Origin: Ralstonia pickettii
Lineage (GTDB): Bacteria; Pseudomonadota; Gammaproteobacteria; Burkholderiales; Burkholderiaceae
DNA length: 64,000 bases
Direction: 5' to 3'
Assembly (NCBI RefSeq): GCF_016466415.2
Contig: NZ_CP066772.2
Span: 930,001 to 994,000, forward strand
Below the pieces are notes generated by a model. That model saw only the letters and a list, made by a program, of their open reading frames with translations, had not been told where the DNA came from and searched no databases. The translations under genes were made by a program, and so were the position numbers. How positions within the stretch are numbered: position 1 is the first letter of the stretch; each line of letters begins with the position of its first letter. Shown one piece after another: positions 26,601 to 34,035 of the stretch.

Positions 26601-27878
26601 ATGAGTGATACAAAGTACCAAGGAGACGCCAACGCCGTCGTCAAACCGCTCGACAAGGGCTTGGGTGCGTTGGAAGCCGCATGCGCGCCGGAGCAGATCG
26701 CTGCCCAGCGCTGGAATGTTTTGAACGAAGACTTGAACCTGCCCGCAGCGGTGCTCTCGCAATCCCGCGTGGAGCACAACCTGGCGTGGATGCAGCGCTT
26801 CGTGAGCGAATACGGCGCCAAGCTTGCGCCGCATGGCAAGACGACGATGGCGCCGCGCCTGTTCCAACGTCAGTTGGCTGGCGGTGCGTGGGGCATCACG
26901 CTGGCAACGGCGCACCAGACGCGCATTGCGTATGCCCACGGTGTGCGTCGCGTGCTGATGGCCAACCAGCTGGTGGGCAAGCGCAACATGGCGATCCTCG
27001 CCGAGTTGCTGGCCGATCCGACGTTCGAGTTCTTCTGCCTGGTGGATGCGGCGGATCAGGTCGATCAGCTTGCTGCCTTCTTCGGTAAGGCGGGGCGCCC
27101 GATCCAGGTGTTGATCGAACTGGGCGTGCAGGGCGGCCGCACGGGCGTGCGCGACGATGCGCAACTGCAATCGGTGCTCGATGCGCTCACGCGTGCCGAT
27201 GGCGCCGTCAAGCTTGCGGGCGTCGAAGTCTATGAAGGTGTGATCAAGGAAGAAGCGGATATCCGCACCTTCCTGCAGTGCGCCGTGAAGGTGATGGGTG
27301 ATCTGGCAAAGGGCGGGCGCCTGCAACGCACGCCGGCCGTGCTGACCGGTGCCGGTTCGGCTTGGTATGACGTCGTGGCCGAAGAGTTCGCCAAGGCCAA
27401 TATCGGCCAGCCGCTGGATGTCGTGCTGCGCCCGGGCTGCTACCTGACGCACGACGTGGGCATCTACCGCGCGGCGCAGGCCCGTATCGACGCCAACAAC
27501 CCTATCGCGCACAAGATGCGTTCGAGCCTGCTGCCGGCGCTCCAGCTTTGGGCCTATGTGCAATCGGTGCCGGAAGCTGAGCGCGCCATCATCGCAATGG
27601 GCAAGCGTGATGCTGCATTCGACGCCGGCCTGCCGCTGCCTGTGCTGCATTTCCGCCCGGGCGACAAGACGCCGTCGGCCACGCCGGCGCACTGGGAAGT
27701 CACCGGCATGATGGATCAGCACGCCTACCTGAAGATCGCCCCCGGCGACGACATCAAGGTCGGCGACATGATCGCCTTCGACATCTCGCACCCGTGCCTC
27801 ACGTTCGACAAGTGGCGCCAGATTTCGGTGGTCGACGATGCGTACAACGTGGTTGACGTTGTGCAGACCTATTTCTGA
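26601..27878 (+). CDS. PLP-dependent D-amino acid deaminase (D-serine dehydratase / D-threonine aldolase fold)
   Basis: The protein has 425 aa from ATG 26601 (MSDTKYQGDANAVVKPLDKG). It is a fold-III PLP enzyme: an alanine-racemase-like barrel with the PLP lysine Lys80 (KLAPHGKTTMAP), then a C-terminal beta domain with the HxC metal pair (SHPCLTFDKW) seen in eukaryote-type D-serine dehydratases. Members act on D-serine, D-threonine, D-threo-3-hydroxyaspartate or, in some bacteria, D-glucosaminate. The next gene, 12 bases on, is a 2-keto-3-deoxygluconate kinase, the exact follow-on enzyme for a D-glucosaminate dehydratase. That substrate is favoured here by context. A second operator copy overlaps codons 3-7. 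Confidence 0.88.
   Translation: MSDTKYQGDANAVVKPLDKGLGALEAACAPEQIAAQRWNVLNEDLNLPAAVLSQSRVEHNLAWMQRFVSEYGAKLAPHGKTTMAPRLFQRQLAGGAWGITLATAHQTRIAYAHGVRRVLMANQLVGKRNMAILAELLADPTFEFFCLVDAADQVDQLAAFFGKAGRPIQVLIELGVQGGRTGVRDDAQLQSVLDALTRADGAVKLAGVEVYEGVIKEEADIRTFLQCAVKVMGDLAKGGRLQRTPAVLTGAGSAWYDVVAEEFAKANIGQPLDVVLRPGCYLTHDVGIYRAAQARIDANNPIAHKMRSSLLPALQLWAYVQSVPEAERAIIAMGKRDAAFDAGLPLPVLHFRPGDKTPSATPAHWEVTGMMDQHAYLKIAPGDDIKVGDMIAFDISHPCLTFDKWRQISVVDDAYNVVDVVQTYF
26609..26621. promoter_or_regulatory. Candidate RpiR operator, copy 2
   Basis: TACAAAGTACCAA is the exact reverse complement of copy 1. It sits inside codons 3-7 of the deaminase gene. Its dyad centre is about 99 bases from that of copy 1. 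A regulator bound to both could loop the divergent promoter region. Confidence 0.5.
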
Positions 27879-27890
27879 GCGGGGCCGCCC

Positions 27891-28817
27891 ATGGCAGACA
27901 TCCTCGCCTACGGCGAAGCGCTGATCGAGTTCAACCAGGCGGATCCCGGCAGCACGTCGTGGAATTTCGGCTTCGGCGGCGATACGTCGAACTTCTGCAT
28001 CGCTGCGGCGCGGCAGGGCGCGCGCACGGGCTACACCAGCGTGGTGGGCGCCGACCGCTTCGGCCAGGCGCTGCGCGGCCTGTGGCAGGACGAAGGCGTG
28101 GACCACACCTACGTGCACACCGACACGCAGGCGCCAACGGGCCTGTACTTCGTTTCGCACGATGCGCGCGGTCACCATTTCGACTACCTGCGCGCGGGCT
28201 CGGCCGCGAGTCGCTTCCAGACCGCGCAATTGCCGCTGCAGGCGATTGCGGCGGCCAAGGCGTTTCACCTGTCGGGGATCAGCTTGGCGATCAGCGACAC
28301 GGCGTGCGACGCGGGTTTGGCAGCGATGGCGCATGCGCGGGCGGCGGGTGTGCTCGTCTCGTTCGACACGAACCTCCGCTTGCGCCTGTGGCCGCTGGCG
28401 CGTGCCCGCGCCGTGATGCAGGAAGCGATGCGCACGTGCGATCTGTGCCTGCCGAGTTGGGATGATGTGACCGTGCTGCTCGATTGCCATGACCGTGATG
28501 GCATTGTCGATACGCTGCTCGGCTGGGGCGTGAAGCTGGTGGCGCTGAAGATGGGCGCGGAAGGCTGCTATGTGGCTACGCCCGAGTCGCGCACACTGGT
28601 GCCGCGTCATACGGTCAATGCAATTGATGCGACTGGCGCGGGCGATTGCTTTGGCGGGTCGTTTGTGGCGCGGATTGTTGCCGGAGATTCGCCGGTAGAG
28701 GCGGCGCGGTATGCCAATGTGGCGGCTGCGATTTCTACAACGGGGTATAGCGCTGTGGCGCCGATTCCGCGGGCGGAGGTGGTGCGGGCGGTGTTGGCGT
28801 CTATGCAGACTGCCTGA
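27891..28817 (+). CDS. kdgK: 2-keto-3-deoxygluconate kinase (PfkB family)
   Basis: The protein has 308 aa. PfkB/ribokinase fold motifs are complete: the N-terminal GEALIEFN, the FGGDTSNFCIAAARQG substrate loop, and the C-terminal signature DATGAGDCFGG with the catalytic Asp and the anion hole. It phosphorylates 2-keto-3-deoxygluconate to KDPG with ATP. It is in an operon with the PLP deaminase (12-base gap), and its product is the substrate of the Eda encoded on the opposite strand. Other PfkB sugar kinases look alike, but the neighbours make KDG the best substrate. Confidence 0.9.
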   Translation: MADILAYGEALIEFNQADPGSTSWNFGFGGDTSNFCIAAARQGARTGYTSVVGADRFGQALRGLWQDEGVDHTYVHTDTQAPTGLYFVSHDARGHHFDYLRAGSAASRFQTAQLPLQAIAAAKAFHLSGISLAISDTACDAGLAAMAHARAAGVLVSFDTNLRLRLWPLARARAVMQEAMRTCDLCLPSWDDVTVLLDCHDRDGIVDTLLGWGVKLVALKMGAEGCYVATPESRTLVPRHTVNAIDATGAGDCFGGSFVARIVAGDSPVEAARYANVAAAISTTGYSAVAPIPRAEVVRAVLASMQTA

Positions 28818-28866
28818 ATGGATGTTGTTGGTGCGCTGGTGTTTCATCCCCTGCCGGGGCTGACTC

Positions 28867-29028
28867 ACTTTCTTTGTCTTGCCAAAGAAAGTAAGCAAAG
28901 AAAGGCGCGCCCGAGATGGCGACTTCCCCTTGGATTTGTGTCACGGGAAGGGGAAGGAGCCAAACTCGCTGCGCTCAAACAGGGCTCCTTCCTTTTTCCT
29001 CCCCGCGACAAAAATCCAAGGCGCCATC
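28867..29028. repeat. Structured intergenic repeat with nested inverted repeats
   Basis: A perfect 10-base hairpin comes first: ACTTTCTTTG (28867-28876) and CAAAGAAAGT (28883-28892), followed by another CAAAGAAAG. A larger nested structure comes next. GATGGCG (28915-28921) pairs with CGCCATC (29022-29028). A 14-base arm starting CTTGGATTT (28929-28942) pairs at 13 positions with 29007-29020. GGAAGGAGCC (28952-28961) pairs with GGCTCCTTCC (28983-28992). The layout resembles dispersed intergenic repeats that I associate with Ralstonia and relatives, but copy number cannot be seen from one window. It carries no convincing gene. Confidence 0.7.
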
Positions 29029-29095
29029 TAGGGCAGGGCACGGCCAAACCGTCGTGTGCCTGTGTTGGTGACCAGCTGTGTTCTTGTTGGGGAAA

Positions 29096-29135
29096 GAAAA
29101 CGCCACCGCGTGATTTGCGGTGGCGTTTTCTTTTT
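29096..29135. terminator. Strong bidirectional terminator
   Basis: A perfect 14-base stem, GAAAACGCCACCGC (29096-29109) and GCGGTGGCGTTTTC (29117-29130), has a 7-base loop and a T5 tract on the plus strand. On the minus strand the stem's own TTTTC arm and the next bases serve. It separates kdgK from the convergent acylase gene. Confidence 0.92.
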
Positions 29136-29148
29136 GCTCATCGTGTGC

Positions 29149-31578
29149 TTACTTCCCCGGCACCAGATGCACGCGCGACTCGGTCGCGGCTTCCACCGCC
29201 TTGCGCGAATACAGCAGCGGGAAGTATTCGCCCTTGAGCCACAGCGGTGCCAGGTCGCGGTAGTGCGGGCTGTCGGGGTTGCCGGACTGGCCGGGGAGGT
29301 TGATGGCGCGGGAGTTGTCCCAGTTGCCGACGTCCACCACCGTGCGGAACGACGGGCCGTTGGTCTGCAGGAAATCGCTCGCGCGATACGTGGATTGATT
29401 CGGCGTGTAGGGGCTACCACCTTCGGGCGTGGGGCCGACGTTGAGCTTGGCGCGCGTGGCCTCGTCGACGATGGCGGCGAACGGATGGGCGTTCAGGTTG
29501 TGGTGCAGCTGGCCCCAGTTCCACGCTTGCGGATTCGGGCCCTGGCGCTTGACCATGTCGGTCCACGCATTCTTCAGGCTGTCGAGCAGCACGGCATTGC
29601 GTTTGGCGGCGGCTTGCTGCGGGTCTTCGCCGAATTTGCGTTCGCTGCCTTGCGGGTGCTCCAGCGTGTCGAGCATGACGTCGGTGTCGGGCGCGCCCAT
29701 TGCCTCGGCGCTGGCTTTGGAGAGCACGGCATTCTTGAACGCGCGGCCCAGGTGGTGCGTAAACCACACCTCATGCAGCGCGGCCTGCGGAGAATCCGCC
29801 AGCATGGTCGCGTTCCAACCCTTGAAGAGATTGAGCGCGGCTTGCGTGTCGGCGTCGTTGGACGACAGATGCGCCAGCAGGGCCATCAGCCTGCGCGCCG
29901 GGATCGACACCATGTCGTTCTGCAGGCGCATTGAATCTTCGATCGACACTTTGTCGAGCCGGGCCAGCACTTCATCAATGCGAGCGTGGCGCGAGCCGTT
30001 GGTCCATTCAAAGCCGAGTTTGCGCTCGCGGTACGGGTAATCCGGCGGCAGGTTCATCTCGTTGGACGAGGTGAAGTAGCCTGACTTGGGGTTGTAGCTG
30101 CTGGGCAGCTGGTCGCCGCGCCAGAAACCGGCCCATTCGTAGCGGCCGTCGCCGGGCACCGGCAGCAGGCCGTCCCAGTTCGGACGGATCGGGGCGAGAC
30201 CGCCCGGCACCCAGCCGATGTTGCCCTTCGTGTCGGCATAGACCTGGTTTTCGGTGGGGGCACCCCAGTTCATCATCGACTGCTTGAACTGCGCGAAGGT
30301 GCGTGCGCGCATGTAGCCGACCGAGCCGAAATACGGCGACATGCCCGGCGACAGCCACGCGGAGCGCACCGCATACGCGCGGTGCTTTTCGGCATCGATG
30401 TAGATGACGGGGCCGTGGCGCGTGAAGGTCAGGTCGACGGGGCGGGGTTCACCGCCGCGCACCCTCACGGTTTCGTGCAGCACGCTCAAGGGCTCCCAGC
30501 CGCCGTTGTAGCGGTATTCGGTGTTGTTGGCGGGGTTCAGCTCGTAGACGTAAAGATCTTCCTGGTCGATGTTGAAGATGGTCAGGCCGAACGCGACATG
30601 CCCGTTATGCCCGATCGACACGGCCGGCAGCGAGGGCTCTCCGGCGCCGATGATGTCGAGCGTGGGCGTGCTGATATGGGCGATGTAGCGCAGGCTGGGT
30701 GCCGAATACGCGCGGTGCGGATCGTTGGCCATCACGGCGCGGCCGGTGGTGGACTTGCCCGGTGCGATCACCCAGTTGTTGCTGCCCTCCATCGTCTCTT
30801 CGAGGTTGGCTGCGGCCGCGACGCGCGTGTTGTCGACGTCTACACCCTTGAGCGATTCCGGCGTGACGCGCACGCCTTGCGTGGCGAGCGTGAAGACCTT
30901 TAGCAGATCTTTCGGCAGGCATGGGTCCAGGCCTTCGGGCAACTGGGTTTGCCAGGCGGGCTGCAGGCCGAAGCGGATGGTGTCGTCGGCAAGGTTGGCC
31001 TTGCACGCCACGTTGGCCCGCGCGACTTCCGATTGCAGATTGCGCGTCAACCCGTGGCTGCGGATGCGCACCACGTCTTCGGGCGCCCAGTGCGCGGGTG
31101 CGTAGTTCAGCTTGCGGAACTCGAACGGCATCTGGTCTGGATGCTTTGCCAGCCAGTCGACATAGGCGTTGATGCCGGCCACGAAGCGCGTGGCAATGCG
31201 CTGCGCATCGGGGCTGTAATGATTCCATTCGACCTGCATGTCACCGCGATAGAGGAACAGCCGCGTTGCGCGATCCTGTTCGACATAGGTGGGGCCGAAC
31301 ACTTCCGAAAGCTGCCCCAGGCCCCGGCGGCGCCAGAGGTCGATCTGGAACAGGCGGTCGCGCGCGGCATTGAAGCCTTGCGCGAAGAAGCCGTCGTCTT
31401 CGCTCTTGGCGTAGATGTGCGGCACGCCCCAGCGGTCGATCAGGATGTCGGCGGGCTTTGACAGGCCGGGTACGGCGATGGTCTGGGTGGCAGATGTGGG
31501 CGCGTCTTTGGCTACCGCCTGCGCGGAAAATCCGAGTGCAACCGCAGACAGCAGAATGGGAAGGGAACGGATGGGCAT
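29149..31578 (-). CDS. Penicillin/AHL acylase family Ntn-hydrolase
   Basis: The protein has 809 aa from ATG 31578 (MPIRSLPILLSAVALGFSAQ), with a Sec signal peptide ending at about AVAKDA. It has the plan of periplasmic acylases: an alpha chain, a spacer, then autocatalytic cleavage before the N-terminal nucleophile of the beta chain. That nucleophile is Ser266 in EGSNNWVIAPGKS, with beta-chain landmarks such as ANDPHRAYSAPS and the HNGHVAFGLT segment. Homologues include penicillin G acylase and acyl-homoserine-lactone acylases such as AiiD from a Ralstonia isolate. Which amide it cleaves cannot be read from the sequence. It is a single gene with its own terminator. Confidence 0.9.
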   Translation of the reverse strand: MPIRSLPILLSAVALGFSAQAVAKDAPTSATQTIAVPGLSKPADILIDRWGVPHIYAKSEDDGFFAQGFNAARDRLFQIDLWRRRGLGQLSEVFGPTYVEQDRATRLFLYRGDMQVEWNHYSPDAQRIATRFVAGINAYVDWLAKHPDQMPFEFRKLNYAPAHWAPEDVVRIRSHGLTRNLQSEVARANVACKANLADDTIRFGLQPAWQTQLPEGLDPCLPKDLLKVFTLATQGVRVTPESLKGVDVDNTRVAAAANLEETMEGSNNWVIAPGKSTTGRAVMANDPHRAYSAPSLRYIAHISTPTLDIIGAGEPSLPAVSIGHNGHVAFGLTIFNIDQEDLYVYELNPANNTEYRYNGGWEPLSVLHETVRVRGGEPRPVDLTFTRHGPVIYIDAEKHRAYAVRSAWLSPGMSPYFGSVGYMRARTFAQFKQSMMNWGAPTENQVYADTKGNIGWVPGGLAPIRPNWDGLLPVPGDGRYEWAGFWRGDQLPSSYNPKSGYFTSSNEMNLPPDYPYRERKLGFEWTNGSRHARIDEVLARLDKVSIEDSMRLQNDMVSIPARRLMALLAHLSSNDADTQAALNLFKGWNATMLADSPQAALHEVWFTHHLGRAFKNAVLSKASAEAMGAPDTDVMLDTLEHPQGSERKFGEDPQQAAAKRNAVLLDSLKNAWTDMVKRQGPNPQAWNWGQLHHNLNAHPFAAIVDEATRAKLNVGPTPEGGSPYTPNQSTYRASDFLQTNGPSFRTVVDVGNWDNSRAINLPGQSGNPDSPHYRDLAPLWLKGEYFPLLYSRKAVEAATESRVHLVPGK

Positions 31579-31847
31579 GGCGATGCAGTCTCCTCTCTGC
31601 GCCTGGAATGCCACCGCAGCCCAAACGGGGCAGGAGGTTTCCGGCGTTCTTATGGATACAGCAGGCAACCGCGAGCACGGTTGATTGGGAAGGGCAAGCT
31701 GGCCGATCGAGCGGGCGGGTGCTGGCTACTGCTGGGGGAGAGATGCCCACCGATCGGCACAGGCTGACGAGTATGCGGACGCGCAATCGCCTGCGCCAAT
31801 GATTTTTGTTCGGTCAACCATTCCGTCCAGGCATGGCTGCCCGTGCG
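31579..31847. promoter_or_regulatory. Upstream region of the acylase gene
   Basis: No gene is seen in these 269 bases. They must contain the promoter of the acylase, and they receive read-through from the hybrid kinase gene on the same strand. No clear operator or terminator was identified. Confidence 0.35.
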
Positions 31848-33899
31848 TCATGCCAGCGTTTCAGGCCCCGTCTTGCGATGCACATTGGCGGCCAGCACGT
31901 GGCCCAGCTCGCCCGGGAAGATCGGCTTGGTGATGACAGATTGGTAACCGGCTTCCTTCGCCGCCTTCAGCCGGATCGGATCGGCAAATGCCGTCACGGC
32001 GATGGCGGGGAGGTCGGTCAAACCGCGTTCACGCACGGCCCGCACGAGCTGCATGCCGTCCATGCCGGGCATGGCAAGGTCGCTGACCATCGCGTCGAAG
32101 GGATGGGCGTTGGCGTCTGCTTCTTCCAGCGCATCGAGCGCGGCTGCTCCGCTGGATACCGTGACCACCTCGGCACCGTAACGCTCCAACATCAGCGCGA
32201 TGACGCCGAGCGATTCAGGGTTGTCATCCACCGCCAGCACGCGGATACCGTCCAACGTCGGCATGCCCGTCCCTGCCACCAGGCCCGGCGTGCGGTTCGC
32301 CTGCTCGCCCGGCTGGGCGGCGTGCAGCGGCAACGACACCGCCATGGTGGTGCCACGGTCTGCGCCACTGCTTGCGGCAGTGATACGGCCGTGATGCAGC
32401 TCGACGAGTTGCTTGGCAATCGCCAACCCCAGGCCGAGACCGCCGTGGCGGCGCGTGTTGGACAGGTCAGCCTGCTGGAAGCGGTCGAAGATATGCGGCA
32501 GGAAGGCCGGCTCGATGCCGATGCCGGTATCGCGCACGGTAGCGACCACGCCCTCGGGCGACGGGTGCACCGACAGCCGGATGTGTCCGCCTTCGGGGGT
32601 GAACTTGACGGCGTTGGCCAGCAGGTTCCAGAACACCTGCTTCAGGCGCCCGGCATCGCCTTGCAGCATCGGCACGGGCAGGAATTCGGTATCGATGGTG
32701 ATGTTCTTCTGGCGCGCCATCGGCTCGATGGTCTCGCGCGCGCGTTCCAGCACGTCGGCCAGGTCCACGGGGCCAACCTCCAGCGGGACCTTGCCCGACA
32801 GGATGGCCGACATGTCGAGCAAGTCGTCGATCAAATGGACCTGCGTGCGGGCGCTCCGCTCGATGGCTTCAATGCCGCGCTTGAACATCGCTTCGTCGTA
32901 CGCGCGCATGTTCAGCAATTGAGCCCAGCCCAGCACGGCATTGAGCGGCGTGCGCAACTCGTGGCTGACGGTCGCCAGGAAGTCGTCTTTCAGGCGGCTG
33001 GCGCGCTCGGCCTCTTCGCGGGCGCGGGATTCGGCTTCAAGCAACTGCGTGCGGCGGGCCTCGGCCTGGCGGCGCTCACTGATGTCGATCACGGCGTTGG
33101 TCAGGCCGATGATTTCGCCGGTGTCATCGCGCAGCGGCATGACGACCACGTCGTAGACCACGCGCTGCGTATGGCGCCGCCGGAAAGCGAACTCCACGCG
33201 CGTAGGCGTGCCGGTTGCGATGACGCGCTGGCCGGCTTCGGTCAGGCGCGACGCGGCGCGGCGGCCGAACACTTCGCGCACCGTCCGTCCCAGCAACTGC
33301 TCTGGCTGCAGGCCGAACACGGGGTTGTGCACCCACGTGAAGTGCATCGTGTTGTCGACGTCGTAGAGCGAAATGGGCGAGGCCTGCAGCGCGGCCAGCA
33401 GGCGTTGCTGCGACAGACGTTGCTGGGTTTCGGCCCGCGCGCGCCGTTCAGCTCCGGCGCGGGCACGACGCAACTGCTCGCACAAGGCGCAGATAAGCAG
33501 TGCGCCCACCCCAAACACCGTCATCTGGATCGGCGTGAGCGGCACAGCGGCAGGCCAGCTTTGCAGGGCGGACAGCGCCATGAACAGCCCCGCATAGGAG
33601 ACGATGGCGAGCATGCCCGGCCAGAAGCCGCCGTACCACGCGGCAATCGTCACCACCGGAAACGCGAGATAAAACGGCAGATGGATACCCACCGCCGATT
33701 CGAGCAGTACGCGCCCGATCGTTCCGACCGCGGCCGCACCTATCGCGACCAGCCATGCCGAAGGACGGATGGCCGGCGCAGCGTTGAACCCGTTGGCACT
33801 GAACGGCCCTGGGTCTGCCAGCCGGGCGGAATCGGCAGCACGCGTATCCGACGGGTGGGACGAGGGGCGCGGAATGGACGTCACAGACGGGTGCAGCAC
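31848..33899 (-). CDS. Hybrid sensor histidine kinase (DUF4118-PAS-HisKA-HATPase-REC)
   Basis: The protein has 683 aa if started at the GTG at 33899; no in-frame ATG precedes the membrane domain and the start is uncertain. Residues about 45-145 form a KdpD-like DUF4118 four-helix membrane domain (LPFYLAFPVVTIAAWYGGFW). A PAS domain (about 165-275), HisKA with His313 (ATVSHELRTPLN), an ATPase domain (NLLANAVKF, DTGIGI, GLGLGLAI) and a C-terminal receiver with Asp607 (VSDLAMPGMDG) and Lys658 follow. It should pass phosphate from His313 to Asp607. No phosphotransfer protein or output regulator lies beside it, so it is an orphan. Confidence 0.88.
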   Translation of the reverse strand: MLHPSVTSIPRPSSHPSDTRAADSARLADPGPFSANGFNAAPAIRPSAWLVAIGAAAVGTIGRVLLESAVGIHLPFYLAFPVVTIAAWYGGFWPGMLAIVSYAGLFMALSALQSWPAAVPLTPIQMTVFGVGALLICALCEQLRRARAGAERRARAETQQRLSQQRLLAALQASPISLYDVDNTMHFTWVHNPVFGLQPEQLLGRTVREVFGRRAASRLTEAGQRVIATGTPTRVEFAFRRRHTQRVVYDVVVMPLRDDTGEIIGLTNAVIDISERRQAEARRTQLLEAESRAREEAERASRLKDDFLATVSHELRTPLNAVLGWAQLLNMRAYDEAMFKRGIEAIERSARTQVHLIDDLLDMSAILSGKVPLEVGPVDLADVLERARETIEPMARQKNITIDTEFLPVPMLQGDAGRLKQVFWNLLANAVKFTPEGGHIRLSVHPSPEGVVATVRDTGIGIEPAFLPHIFDRFQQADLSNTRRHGGLGLGLAIAKQLVELHHGRITAASSGADRGTTMAVSLPLHAAQPGEQANRTPGLVAGTGMPTLDGIRVLAVDDNPESLGVIALMLERYGAEVVTVSSGAAALDALEEADANAHPFDAMVSDLAMPGMDGMQLVRAVRERGLTDLPAIAVTAFADPIRLKAAKEAGYQSVITKPIFPGELGHVLAANVHRKTGPETLA

Positions 33900-34035
33900 C
33901 GGGCAGAGAGCAAAGCAGCCAAAGGTGACTCAGGATACGAATTGCCCGCCAGCGGTGCCATCGGGGTTTCGCTGACATGCTTGCAAGACAGCGCCGGATT
34001 CTTGCTCAGGCCAGTAGCGGCCCGGCTTGACGGGT

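Noticed and set aside
26601..27878. Naming the PLP enzyme D-threonine aldolase
   Set aside because: The fold is shared, but the HxC metal pair and the kdgK/eda/ridA neighbours favour a dehydratase/deaminase; an aldolase would not need RidA or KDG kinase.
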